64,000 bases of DNA from Treponema sp. OMZ 798. Its GTDB lineage: Bacteria > Spirochaetota > Spirochaetia > Treponematales > Treponemataceae. Positions 1 through 7,725 of this stretch are shown piece after piece. The notes under the pieces were generated by a model. It was not told the DNA's origin and did no database searches. It saw nothing but the letters and a program-made list of their open reading frames with translations. The DNA is taken from NCBI RefSeq assembly GCF_024181385.1, contig NZ_CP051305.1:930001-994000 (forward strand). Direction: 5' to 3'. Position 1 is the stretch's first letter; each line of letters starts with the position of its first letter. A program made the position numbers and the translations under genes.

Positions 1-1
1 G

Positions 2-136
2 AGGTCTTGTGCAAAAAAACTATCGGCTCAAAGGGATTCGCTTTCTTCGGTAGTTTTGGCTTCGGATACGGCTCTTTCTCAAAAAGAGGCTGTCAAAGAA
101 TTTTATCCTTCTCCCATTCTTTCAGAGAAGGTTTAA
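2..136 (+). CDS. C-terminal end of an upstream gene (partial)
   Basis: An open frame enters from the left edge and stops with TAA at 134-136. Its last residues (…EFYPSPILSEKV) have a normal amino-acid mix and it lies just upstream of ruvC on the same strand. Too little is visible to name the product. A second frame is also open to about 153, so the choice of frame is only moderately supported. Confidence 0.4.
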   Translation, partial: RSCAKKLSAQRDSLSSVVLASDTALSQKEAVKEFYPSPILSEKV

Positions 137-173
137 GAAGTATGGAATGGCTTTAAGGAATTTTATAGAATAG

Positions 174-710
174 ATGGGTATTTTAAAAGCAGCTTCAAAT
201 AAAAAAATTCTCAAACCCTGCGTGATAGGGATTGATCCTGGATTGGCAAATACGGGTTATGGAATTATAAGCTTTTCGAATAACCGCTTTGAGTGTATAG
301 AATACGGCGCGATATGTACAGACTCTCATCTGCTCCAAGGGGAGAGGCTCTTAAAAATCTTCGATAAGGTTTCCGATCTCATTGCAAAATACAGGCCGAA
401 GGAGGCCGGTATTGAAACCCTATATTTTGCCAAAAATGCGACGAGCGCTATGTCCGTTTCGGAGGCCCGCGGCGTGGTTCTTTTGGCTTTGGCCCAAGGG
501 GGAGTGAGGGTAGGGGAGTACGCTCCGAATTCCATAAAGAAGGCTGTAACGGGAATTGCTCAAGCCGAAAAAAAGCAGGTGCAGGAAGCCGTAAAATTGA
601 TTTTAGGTTTAAAGGAAATTCCTAAGCCCGACCATGCAGCCGATGCCTTGGCCGCAGCCATTACAAAAATAAATTTGGGAGATGTAGGGGAGGTACAAGC
701 CTATGTTTAA
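174..710 (+). CDS. ruvC: Holliday junction endodeoxyribonuclease RuvC
   Basis: RuvC resolves Holliday junctions produced by recombination, cutting symmetrically in the RuvABC resolvasome. The 178-residue product matches the family length. The N-terminal motif IGIDPGLANTGYG carries the first catalytic Asp (D21). The central GIETLYFAKN carries the catalytic Glu, and the C-terminal KPDHAADALA carries the last acidic and His positions. The frame overlaps ruvA by 8 bases, so the two are co-transcribed and translationally coupled. ruvB is not in the window. Confidence 0.96.
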   Translation: MGILKAASNKKILKPCVIGIDPGLANTGYGIISFSNNRFECIEYGAICTDSHLLQGERLLKIFDKVSDLIAKYRPKEAGIETLYFAKNATSAMSVSEARGVVLLALAQGGVRVGEYAPNSIKKAVTGIAQAEKKQVQEAVKLILGLKEIPKPDHAADALAAAITKINLGDVGEVQAYV

Positions 711-1308
711 CAGCATTTCGGGACTTTTAAGCGGTAAGACTACCGATTCGGTCTATGTTGAAAATTCGGGCATTGAATGGGAAATCTTTGTTTCGGCCCT
801 GGCCCTCGATGCTTTCGGCCCTGTGGGAAGGGAAGTAAAGGTTTATACATGGCTTTATCACAGGGAAGATCAGATGAGGCTTTTCGGTTTTCCCAACCAG
901 GCCGAGCGCTCTCTATTTTTAGATCTTACAAAGGTTGAGGGGGTAGGACCGCGTCAAGCCTTAAAAATAATGTCGGGCTTAAATGCTTCTTCTCTTGAAA
1001 AAGCCTTGGAAGAAGGAGACCTTGACACCCTTCAAAAGACCCCCGGCGTAGGTAAAAAGACGGCTCAAAAAATGATTCTTGCCTTAAAAGGAAAACTCAC
1101 CAATTTAAACGAGACTTCCTCAAAGGGGCCGATTTTAATTTCTTCCGAATACGAAGACATTGTAAGGGCCTTAACCGATATGGGCTTTGAAAGAAAATCC
1201 GTCATTGCCCAAGTCGAAAAAATCGCCGAAGAAATGAAGACCGCAGGTTCCGATCCCCTTAAAAACGAAGAAGAGCTTTTTAGGCGTTCAATCGTTGCTT
1301 TAAGCTGA
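703..1308 (+). CDS. ruvA: Holliday junction branch-migration protein RuvA
   Basis: RuvA binds the four-way junction as a tetramer and loads the RuvB motor. The 201-residue protein has the expected three parts: an N-terminal OB-fold, two helix-hairpin-helix motifs in the middle (VEGVGPRQALKIM, then TPGVGKKTAQKMILAL), and a C-terminal helical RuvB-binding domain. It starts inside the end of ruvC (8-base overlap). No other gene follows on this strand; the next gene is convergent. Confidence 0.96.
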   Translation: MFNSISGLLSGKTTDSVYVENSGIEWEIFVSALALDAFGPVGREVKVYTWLYHREDQMRLFGFPNQAERSLFLDLTKVEGVGPRQALKIMSGLNASSLEKALEEGDLDTLQKTPGVGKKTAQKMILALKGKLTNLNETSSKGPILISSEYEDIVRALTDMGFERKSVIAQVEKIAEEMKTAGSDPLKNEEELFRRSIVALS

Positions 1309-1340
1309 AAGAGAAAATAGTTTTGGCGGATCCATTATGA

Positions 1341-2090
1341 TTATAGTTTTTCAATTTCTGCTTCGGAAAGCCCCGTAACCTGCATAATTTTTTGTATCGA
1401 ATCCCCTAACTGTTTTAAAATTTTAGCTGTTTCTCTCTTTGCATTGTCTTTAATATCCATTTCAAAAGTAGATAATAATCTGTATTCTTGTCTTGCCTGT
1501 TCGTTTTGTTTTACTGTTTGTATCATTTTTTCTATCTCCCTTGTAAATTCACTATTTACCTTACCTGTTTTAAGATATTCTAAAAATTCCTTTAATTCTT
1601 TGTCCTCAGTTTTTTCAAAAGCCTCTGCATTTATTATAACCTTTTGTGTGCCGTCATGTAAAGGTGTATTTTTGTCTTCTATACAAAGATTTTCAAAGGT
1701 ATAAACAGGCCTGTTTTTGCCTATAACATCAAATAAACAGATAAAAATTATAAAGCTGTCGTTTAAAGCATTATAGGAATTACCCTTATCCAAAAAAGAA
1801 ATATCAAGAGCCGCTTGGTAAAATCTCATTCTTTTAGGGATATTCCTTTCGTTGCTTATCTGCATTTCCACATCATAAAATTTACCGTTTTCTGTCTGCA
1901 CCAAAACATCAAACCTTATGGATTTTGCCTGTTCATAGGTGTTAATACTATGCTGTACAGAGGTATATGCAATTTTGCCTATCGTATCAAATAATATCAT
2001 TTCAATAAGTTTTTTACATAGCTTCGGATTTTGCATAGTTTTACAAAACATAAAATCGTCCGTAAATGTTAAATCTTCAAATCTTTTCAC
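1341..2090 (-). CDS. Rpn family PD-(D/E)XK nuclease / putative transposase
   Basis: The protein belongs to the Rpn/PD-(D/E)XK transposase-like family, known as recombination-promoting nucleases and often multicopy in Treponema. Supporting motifs are the N-terminal FTDDFMFCKTM, the nuclease core RFDVLVQTENGKFYDVEMQ (Asp plus ExQ of the fold), and a C-terminal helical tail. The frame opens with TTG at 2102, but a GTG at 2088-2090 sits six bases after a GGAG and is the better start, giving about 249 residues. It is convergent with ruvA. Any role in mobility here is inference. Confidence 0.8.
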   Translation of the reverse strand: MKRFEDLTFTDDFMFCKTMQNPKLCKKLIEMILFDTIGKIAYTSVQHSINTYEQAKSIRFDVLVQTENGKFYDVEMQISNERNIPKRMRFYQAALDISFLDKGNSYNALNDSFIIFICLFDVIGKNRPVYTFENLCIEDKNTPLHDGTQKVIINAEAFEKTEDKELKEFLEYLKTGKVNSEFTREIEKMIQTVKQNEQARQEYRLLSTFEMDIKDNAKRETAKILKQLGDSIQKIMQVTGLSEAEIEKL

Positions 2091-2109
2091 TTTTTTCTCC
2101 AATTTTTGT

Positions 2110-3087
2110 TTAATCCTTAAACCTTATACTTACCGAGCCTATTCCGCCTTTAACGGTGATTGTATTTTCGGCGCCTGTTTCCTTTTGTCTGTCGGCTAAA
2201 AAGGTTTTTGATTTTTTACCGTTTATTCTTACCTCTCCTAAACCTGCGCTTACATCAAAATCATAATCCTTTTCGGCTCCATCTATTTTAATATCTACTG
2301 AACCTATTCCTCCCTTGATTGAGGTCTTACCCAGGGCCGTACCTGAAAAGCTAAATGAGCCGACACCGGATTTTATATCCATATTGTTTACTTTTGAATC
2401 CTTAAGGTTTACTGCTCCGACTCCGGCTCTGATATTGACATCTTTTAAAACCTTTACATCATAAATATTTACTTTCCCGACTCCTGCTGCAAGGTTAAAT
2501 TTTTCTACATTTATATCACGGATATAGAATCCTCCGACTCCGCTTTTTATTTCAAAATTATTAAATACAATATTCCGAGGCAGACTGATATATATTTTAG
2601 GAGAATTGTTTTTAAAATTAAGACCAAGATTCTTAAAAAACTTTGAAGGAGTGTTGTCTTCAAAACTGATTGTGTCTCCTTTTTTTTCTACATCGAAATA
2701 CTTGGGGTTAATGCGCTCAATTTTATATGAGGCTTCATCCGCACGATCGCTTATTTCTATTTTTACCTCTCCGACTTCTGCCTTAAGAAAAAAATTCTTA
2801 ATTCCTTCCAAACTGATTGTTTCAGCCTTTTTGTACTCATCTCCAAAATACTCGTCCATATCATCCCTCCAAGATTTTATATCGTCTTCCATATCTTCTA
2901 GGTCGTTTTCCATATCTTCGATACGCTCGGCCGCCGACATAATTTTATTATATGCTTTGTCAATAAAATTCCGTCCATGAATTCTACGCTTAGATCTATA
3001 AAAAAATCTTCCGCCTAAACTATAACCTATGCCGACAAGCATAAGTCCCAAAAGAATAATTAAAATTGTCTTTCCTATTTTTTTCAT
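2110..3087 (-). CDS. DUF4097-type membrane-anchored beta-helix protein
   Basis: The 325-residue protein begins with one transmembrane segment (IGKTILIILLGLMLVGIGYSL). A charged, coiled-coil-like stretch rich in Glu and Asp follows, then repeated short beta units of the type 'IKSGVGSF', 'ISAGLGEV', 'VKGGIGSVSI'. That repetitive beta pattern is typical of DUF4097 putative adhesin/sensor domains. RBS AGGGGA precedes the ATG. It is the last gene of the leftward PadR-led operon. Molecular function is unknown; a cell-surface or envelope-stress role is inferred from the company it keeps with HAAS proteins. Confidence 0.7.
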   Translation of the reverse strand: MKKIGKTILIILLGLMLVGIGYSLGGRFFYRSKRRIHGRNFIDKAYNKIMSAAERIEDMENDLEDMEDDIKSWRDDMDEYFGDEYKKAETISLEGIKNFFLKAEVGEVKIEISDRADEASYKIERINPKYFDVEKKGDTISFEDNTPSKFFKNLGLNFKNNSPKIYISLPRNIVFNNFEIKSGVGGFYIRDINVEKFNLAAGVGKVNIYDVKVLKDVNIRAGVGAVNLKDSKVNNMDIKSGVGSFSFSGTALGKTSIKGGIGSVDIKIDGAEKDYDFDVSAGLGEVRINGKKSKTFLADRQKETGAENTITVKGGIGSVSIRFKD

Positions 3088-3128
3088 ATAAATCCCCTTA
3101 ACGATGTTTTGTTTAAACTGTTTATCGA

Positions 3129-3317
3129 TTATCTTAATAATTTAATAATAGCAAGTATTATTAAAGCCGGAATACCCAGAACGATTGCACCTGCAAATAA
3201 AACCGGTATCAGCCAAAATACCAGTTTAAATGCAAGAACTAAAATTCCCCCTACAATCCCGAAGACTGCAGCAATAATTCCGAAAACAAAAACAATAATT
3301 AAAAAAGCAATTAACAT
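3129..3317 (-). CDS. small hydrophobic membrane protein
   Basis: A 62-residue protein made almost entirely of hydrophobic residues, with two likely transmembrane helices and a Lys/Arg tail. An upstream in-frame ATG at 3329 exists, but GGAGGG lies four bases before the ATG at 3315-3317, so the shorter start is preferred. It sits between the HAAS/DUF1700 gene and the DUF4097 gene on the same strand. Function is unknown; a membrane partner of its neighbours is plausible. Confidence 0.6.
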   Translation of the reverse strand: MLIAFLIIVFVFGIIAAVFGIVGGILVLAFKLVFWLIPVLFAGAIVLGIPALIILAIIKLLR

Positions 3318-3414
3318 TTTTCCCTCCATAAAGTATGTTTTGTGCGAAGCACAAAACTCGAAGATAAATAGTGAGGCAGAATTTCTGCCGAGCTATTTAT
3401 CGCCCCTCCATAAA

Positions 3415-3945
3415 TTAAATTTTTTTTACCAGCTGCGATATTTTTCTTATAATCGCAGTAACAAAAAGGTATAAAAGTCTGGTAAAACCTATGGCTATTA
3501 AAATAGCTCCTATTAAAAGAATGCCTGTACCGAAGTCTACAAAAAGCATACCGAAAGCGAATACTGCCAATATACCGCCGCCGAAAACAAGGGCAATAGA
3601 GGCAACGCAAAGCCCTACGCATAATAGGACTATTACTATTGTTAGCCCGACGGCCAGAGGTATGGCGATGGGAGCTGCAAAGATTCCGAGGATTGTAAAC
3701 CAAAGGGCTCTAAAGCCGCCTCGTGCAGATTTTTTTGCTCCTTCGGCTTCTTTTACGGCATAGTCCGAAAGAATTTTTGAAGCAATGTGGGCCGGGCTTC
3801 TAAGCTCGTTGATTACGCTTTGCTCATTTTCGATTCCGGCCTCATCAAAATATTCTTCATAGAATTTGACGGCTTCTTTCCTGTCCTTGTAGGGCAGGTG
3901 TCTGAGCCTGTCTTCAAGTTCTTCTATAAATTCCCGTCTTGTCAT
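3415..3945 (-). CDS. DUF1700/HAAS domain membrane protein
   Basis: The 176-residue protein opens with the HAAS signature (TRREFIEELEDRLRHLPYKDRKEAVKFYEEYFDEA), then a region with three to four hydrophobic helices rich in Gly, Ala and Ile. HAAS/DUF1700 proteins are usually encoded beside PadR regulators, as here. GGAG precedes the ATG, and the start lies one base past the stop of the upstream DUF4097 gene, so translation is probably coupled. Confidence 0.75.
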   Translation of the reverse strand: MTRREFIEELEDRLRHLPYKDRKEAVKFYEEYFDEAGIENEQSVINELRSPAHIASKILSDYAVKEAEGAKKSARGGFRALWFTILGIFAAPIAIPLAVGLTIVIVLLCVGLCVASIALVFGGGILAVFAFGMLFVDFGTGILLIGAILIAIGFTRLLYLFVTAIIRKISQLVKKI

Positions 3946-3946
3946 T

Positions 3947-5143
3947 TTACTCTCCTTCCTTGGTTGTTAGTTTAATTGCTCCGAAACTTGTGTTGATTTT
4001 TATATTTGTGTTTGCGGATTTACTTCCAAGATTTATTCTGTCGCCTCTTCTTTCTACATTTTCTCCGTTTAGTTTTATGCTGCCTTGGTTGGAAGAAATA
4101 CTTATATCGTAATTTTCTATTTCTTTCGGTAAATTAAGATCTACCGGCCCTATGCCGGAATTTATTTTGGCATAGCCGTGTAAATTTCCTTGGAAAATTA
4201 TGCTTCCTGCTCCCGTGTTCAAAATTGTTTCTGCATTAAAATTACACTTTTGGAATTTATTTGTTCCGGCTCCGGTATTGAAGTTTCCTTTATCTGCTTT
4301 TAACTCGTTCGCCGTTATATTTCCGGCTCCCGAATTTGCTTTTATGGTTGAGCTTTCGGTTTTTGTAAAATCGATTGTTCCGGCTCCTGTCGAAGCAGAG
4401 ATATTGTCAGACTTTATGTTTTCGAATTTAATGGAACCTGCCGAAGAAGAAAGCTTCATGCTTTCAATATCCAAATCGCTCATCTTTATAGCTCCGGCAG
4501 AAGTATTAAAATCTATTTTTTTGTGGAGTCCACTCTTGACCGAAAAATTCCCGCAAGTTGTATAACCTTCAATAATTTCGATATTTACATCTTCTATTTT
4601 TAAAGAACCCATCTGAGAATTAAATTCGAGTTTTACAAGGTTTGTATCTTTGGGAATGTTTATAGAGATTTCTCTTTTGGCTGCATTCAAAGAGGTGTTG
4701 ATATTAAAGTTTTCCAAAAAGGAGGCAAAACCTTTTTTGCTGAAAAAGAAAACCGGTTTTTCCTTTATTATAAGTTTTCCGTTTTCAATTTTAGCCGAAA
4801 AATCCTCATCAGCAATATTTTGAGTAGTGTACTCAAGCTTTTCACCTTGTGAAGTATTTATTAAAACTTTTGCAGCCGTTATGTTTAAGACAATTTCCGA
4901 AATGTTTTCATCCCGAGAAAATTGTTTTGAAATTTCGGTATTTTCACCCTTGTATGAAGCCTTATGAAAATCTATTATTTCTTCAGCCAGTTTTTTTGGA
5001 GAGCCGAGATCTTCAATTGCGGCTTCTTCGTTTTCGGCATCTTCAAAATATTCTTCATAAAATTCTATTGTATTTTTTCTGTCCTCAGGTTTTAAAACCG
5101 AAAGATAAGAGTTAAGTTCCGTTAAAAATTGATCCTTTGTCAT
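3947..5143 (-). CDS. HAAS-DUF4097 fusion protein
   Basis: The N-terminal 45 residues are another HAAS module (KDQFLTELNSYLSVLKPEDR… FYEEYFED). The rest is a long DUF4097-like run of short beta repeats (for example SGAGNITANELKAD, NTGAGSIIFQG, NSGIGPVDLNLP). No transmembrane helix is evident, so it may act inside or be tethered by its neighbours. AGGAGG precedes the ATG. It is the second gene of the PadR-led operon. Function is not known. Confidence 0.72.
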   Translation of the reverse strand: MTKDQFLTELNSYLSVLKPEDRKNTIEFYEEYFEDAENEEAAIEDLGSPKKLAEEIIDFHKASYKGENTEISKQFSRDENISEIVLNITAAKVLINTSQGEKLEYTTQNIADEDFSAKIENGKLIIKEKPVFFFSKKGFASFLENFNINTSLNAAKREISINIPKDTNLVKLEFNSQMGSLKIEDVNIEIIEGYTTCGNFSVKSGLHKKIDFNTSAGAIKMSDLDIESMKLSSSAGSIKFENIKSDNISASTGAGTIDFTKTESSTIKANSGAGNITANELKADKGNFNTGAGTNKFQKCNFNAETILNTGAGSIIFQGNLHGYAKINSGIGPVDLNLPKEIENYDISISSNQGSIKLNGENVERRGDRINLGSKSANTNIKINTSFGAIKLTTKEGE

Positions 5144-5154
5144 CCTTTTACCTC

Positions 5155-5469
5155 CTAAAGGGCTGTGCCCTTAAAAATTTTGTCTATTAAATCCTTGTAG
5201 GATTTCCATTCTTCAATGTAAAGCTCATGCTGCCTTAAGCCCGCAGGCGTTATTTTGTAGTATTTGCGGTTTCTTCCGTCAATCGGCCGGTCATAGGTTT
5301 CCAGATACCCGCTTGTTTGAAGCCTTTTTAAGACCGGGTATAAGGTAGATTCCGATATGGGAAGAAGGCTTTTAACGTCCTGTGTCAACTTGTAGCCGTA
5401 AGAATCCGAATCTTTTAAAAGGGCTAAAACGCAGGCTTCAAGCAAGCCGGTGTTTATCGAAAAAATCAT
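5155..5469 (-). CDS. PadR family transcriptional regulator
   Basis: The 104-residue winged-helix protein matches PadR: LLEACVLALLKDSDSYGYKLTQDV, then SESTLYPVLKRLQTSGYLETY, then GRNRKYYKITPAGLRQHELYIEEW. PadR proteins typically repress their own operon. RBS AAGGAGG precedes the ATG. It heads the leftward HAAS/DUF4097 operon and has a consensus-like promoter and a 16-base palindrome upstream, so autoregulation is likely. Confidence 0.9.
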   Translation of the reverse strand: MIFSINTGLLEACVLALLKDSDSYGYKLTQDVKSLLPISESTLYPVLKRLQTSGYLETYDRPIDGRNRKYYKITPAGLRQHELYIEEWKSYKDLIDKIFKGTAL

Positions 5470-5493
5470 TCAATTAACCTCCTTAGTATATTT

Positions 5494-5509
5494 GATATTA
5501 TATAATATC
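5494..5509. promoter_or_regulatory. 16-bp perfect palindrome, candidate PadR operator
   Basis: GATATTATATAATATC reads the same on both strands. It lies between the leftward promoter and the padR start codon, where a repressor site would block transcription. Assignment to PadR is inference. Confidence 0.4.
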
Positions 5510-5533
5510 TTTTATCATATTATTTATATTTAT

Positions 5534-5562
5534 ATATTATATAAAATATAATATTATGTCAA
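5534..5562 (-). promoter_or_regulatory. sigma70-type promoter of the PadR-HAAS operon
   Basis: On the minus strand TTGACA (5562-5557) is followed after 17 bases by TAATAT (5539-5534). It faces padR with about 65 bases of leader. Confidence 0.6.
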
Positions 5563-5590
5563 GTATACCTATAAATTTTTATAAAAAAAT

Positions 5591-5619
5591 TTGACAAGTT
5601 TATGATTTTATGTTATCAT
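5591..5619 (+). promoter_or_regulatory. sigma70-type promoter of the DUF2147 gene
   Basis: TTGACA at 5591-5596, 17-base spacer, TATCAT at 5614-5619. The predicted transcript would begin about 16 bases before the ATG and just include the GGGAG ribosome-binding site. Confidence 0.65.
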
Positions 5620-5641
5620 TCTTAGCTTGGGAGATTATAAA

Positions 5642-6193
5642 ATGAAAAAAATTATTTTTACGGCAATTTTTTTTATGTTTGTTGCAACTTTTTGTTTTTC
5701 TCAAGACCCTGTTATCGGTTTATGGAAAAGCGTGGATGAAAAAACGAATAAGGTTACGGGAGTCTGGAAAATCTATGAAAAAGACGGGAAACTTTTTGGT
5801 GAGATGCTTGTTACTATAGGACATCATCCGCAGGAAGCTGCAAGTTCTTGTAAAGAATCCTATAAGGATTTCCCGAAAAAGGGTAGAGTAAATAAGATGG
5901 CTCTTGTAGGCACTCCCTTTATTTACAATCTTGTAAAAAAAGAAGAAGGCTCTTGGCATAAGGGTTATATCATCGATCCGGGTGATGGAAAGTATTACTA
6001 TTGCAAAATCAAATTTCACAAGGCTGACGGAAAAAAATATAAGACCGACACCCTTGAAATGCGCGGAGAAATCGGTTTAGGCATAGGCCGCAGCCAGTAT
6101 TGGCTTAGAACCGATAAAGAAGAAACTGATGATCTTATTAAAAATAATGTCATAGATGATGAAAATAAGGATAAGGAGATGGCTGCCGAGTAA
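5642..6193 (+). CDS. secreted DUF2147 domain protein
   Basis: The product begins with a clear signal peptide (MKKIIFTAIFFMFVATFCFS|Q) followed by a DUF2147-like domain: DPVIGLWKSVDEKTNKVTGVW… YEKDGKLFGEMLV, later LEMRGEIGLG and a C-terminal acidic tail. DUF2147 proteins are small exported proteins of unclear role. A TTG at 5627 extends the frame, but the ATG at 5642 has GGGAG correctly spaced and starts at the signal peptide. It has its own promoter. Confidence 0.8.
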   Translation: MKKIIFTAIFFMFVATFCFSQDPVIGLWKSVDEKTNKVTGVWKIYEKDGKLFGEMLVTIGHHPQEAASSCKESYKDFPKKGRVNKMALVGTPFIYNLVKKEEGSWHKGYIIDPGDGKYYYCKIKFHKADGKKYKTDTLEMRGEIGLGIGRSQYWLRTDKEETDDLIKNNVIDDENKDKEMAAE

Positions 6194-6208
6194 AATTTAG
6201 GCCGCATC

Positions 6209-6952
6209 CTAACGCAGTTCCGTATCGTTAATTATGCTTTTTGCAAGGGCTGTAAGGCCTTTAGCGGTAGAAAGCGGATAAGGTTCTATCGAGTTCCATT
6301 CAGGGTTTAAGCAGACGCCCGGTACAAATTGGGTCAGCCTCCATCTTGCATTTTTAGGCAGGAGGGAGGCTATCTTTTTTATTTCGTCTTCAGATACCAG
6401 GGCCGGGGCCAAGACTGTTCTGTATTCTGTTTCAATTTTTTCGCTGTGTGATTTTAAAATATCAATAGTTGCTAAGAGTAAGTCCTTTGCTTTTCCGGCA
6501 GTTTCTCTCGTTTTTGAGGCTAAAAGCTCTCCGTATCTTTCGGGCGAGGTTTTTACATCTAGGGCTATCATGTCGGGTTTAAGATTTTGGGAGCTCAAAA
6601 TCTCTTCCAGCCGTTCCGGAAAAAGACCGTTTGTATCTATTTTAACTTCAAGATTTAAGGCTTTAGCTTTTTCAATTAGCTCAACCAAGGCCGGGGACAT
6701 AAGAGGTTCTCCTCCTGATATTACAAGGCCTGAGATAAGTTTTTTTCTTTTTTCCAAAAAGCCGTAAATTTCCGAGAGTTCATAATAATAGTTTTGACTT
6801 TCAGGAGTTCCGCTAAAGGAAGAAGGAGAGGCTAGGGCTAACTCGGCATTATGGCAGTAAGGGCAGCGCATATTACAGCCGGGCAAAAAAACCGCCGCAG
6901 CGACGCGGCGGGGAAAATTAACTAAGCTGGTTTTTTGTAAACCTGCAAGCAT
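6209..6952 (-). CDS. nrdG: anaerobic ribonucleoside-triphosphate reductase activating protein (radical SAM)
   Basis: NrdG uses a 4Fe-4S cluster and S-adenosylmethionine to make the glycyl radical on the class III reductase NrdD. The cluster-binding motif is C26-x3-C30-x2-C33 (GCNMRCPYCHN), and ISGGEPLMSP is the SAM-binding GGE motif. At 247 residues it is of the longer NrdG2 type. It overlaps the preceding mini-NrdD gene by one base (TAATG), so they are coupled. The NrdR-box promoter upstream should control both. Confidence 0.88.
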   Translation of the reverse strand: MLAGLQKTSLVNFPRRVAAAVFLPGCNMRCPYCHNAELALASPSSFSGTPESQNYYYELSEIYGFLEKRKKLISGLVISGGEPLMSPALVELIEKAKALNLEVKIDTNGLFPERLEEILSSQNLKPDMIALDVKTSPERYGELLASKTRETAGKAKDLLLATIDILKSHSEKIETEYRTVLAPALVSEDEIKKIASLLPKNARWRLTQFVPGVCLNPEWNSIEPYPLSTAKGLTALAKSIINDTELR

Positions 6953-7245
6953 TAGGCTATTTGTTCTTTTTTTTCTGAAAAATTGTTAGAAACTGAAAAG
7001 TCTAAGGAACCGCTGATGGGCGGGCAATCGCAGTTACAATCGGACAGAGTTTTTTCAATCCTTTCGTTTTCGGACGAGAACATAATTCTGTGATTATATT
7101 CTTCTCGTTTTCCCTTGTTCCAGTTTCGGACTGATCGGTAATAGCCTACGATTCTGGCATAAACTTCAGTTCCTGTACCGTGAACGTTTTCAAGTTCCTT
7201 TTTTACATTTTCAATTTCTGCATTGATTTCTTCAATGTTCCGCAT
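6952..7245 (-). CDS. mini-NrdD: stand-alone glycyl-radical C-terminal segment of class III ribonucleotide reductase
   Basis: Only the C-terminal signature of NrdD is present: TEVYARIVGYYRSVRNWNKGKREEY, with the probable radical glycine at G34. A Cys-rich tail follows (CNCDC, C70/C72/C74). A full NrdD is about 600-700 residues, whereas this protein is 97 and has a proper start, so it is either a reduced paralogue or a spare radical domain comparable in idea to GrcA/YfiD for pyruvate formate-lyase. It is coupled to nrdG and driven by an NrdR-type promoter. The spare-part role is inference. Confidence 0.75.
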   Translation of the reverse strand: MRNIEEINAEIENVKKELENVHGTGTEVYARIVGYYRSVRNWNKGKREEYNHRIMFSSENERIEKTLSDCNCDCPPISGSLDFSVSNNFSEKKEQIA

Positions 7246-7307
7246 TTTTGTTTCCTCCCGGTTTTCGGAATAAACCCTTATTTAGCGTTCTATCCCTTAT
7301 ATCGGCT

Positions 7308-7336
7308 ATTCTAACACTATATGTAGTGTTTGTCAA
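7308..7336 (-). promoter_or_regulatory. promoter of the mini-nrdD/nrdG operon
   Basis: On the minus strand TTGACA (7336-7331), a 17-base spacer, then TAGAAT (7313-7308). The spacer is almost entirely the NrdR box. Confidence 0.75.
7313..7330. promoter_or_regulatory. NrdR box
   Basis: AACACTATATGTAGTGTT is an inverted repeat matching the NrdR consensus (acaCwAtATaTwGtgt). It lies between -35 and -10 of the leftward promoter, so bound NrdR would block RNA polymerase. NrdR is the ATP/dATP-sensing repressor of ribonucleotide reductase genes. Confidence 0.75.
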
Positions 7337-7429
7337 GCAAAAACTTAAAAAAATTAGAGAATTTTTACAATTTTTTGTCTTGATGTGAGTAAAGATGTAA
7401 AATTCCGTCGAATAAATATTTATACTGTA
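7337..7429. other. divergent intergenic region
   Basis: AT-rich spacer between the two divergent promoters. I see no gene or clear structure in it. Confidence 0.5.
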
Positions 7430-7457
7430 TTGACAAAAATTAAAATTTATGTATACT
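7430..7457 (+). promoter_or_regulatory. promoter of the ABC exporter operon
   Basis: TTGACA at 7430-7435, 16-base spacer, TATACT at 7452-7457. A leader of about 260 bases separates it from the first ATG. Confidence 0.65.
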
Positions 7458-7470
7458 ATCTAGCTAGATA
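7457..7470. promoter_or_regulatory. 14-bp palindrome overlapping the start site region (candidate operator)
   Basis: TATCTAGCTAGATA is a perfect palindrome starting at the last base of the -10 element. Its position suits a repressor; the regulator is unknown. Confidence 0.45.
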
Positions 7471-7481
7471 ACTCATTATAT

Positions 7482-7522
7482 CCTTTGCGGATAAGTCAAT
7501 TACCGAAAATAAACCGCAAAGG
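7482..7522 (+). promoter_or_regulatory. leader hairpin in the 5' UTR of the ABC operon
   Basis: CCTTTGCGG (7482-7490) pairs perfectly with CCGCAAAGG (7514-7522) around a 23-base loop. A second small dyad, GTCAC/GTGAC, follows near 7594-7608. The long structured leader suggests post-initiation control, but no known riboswitch was recognised. Confidence 0.35.
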
Positions 7523-7725
7523 GCTCAAAGAACGCAAAGGTTAATTTAATAGGTAAATGATATGACGATTGTTTACTTAAAAAATGACTTTTGTCACTGG
7601 TAAAGTGACCGTAAAATATGTAAACTTACAAAAATGTAAGGCAAAAAATTAAAATGTAAGCTCCCGTAAATGCTCGTTTTAATTTTTATAAATATAATTA
7701 TGTAGAACTTGTAATGGAGGTTTGT

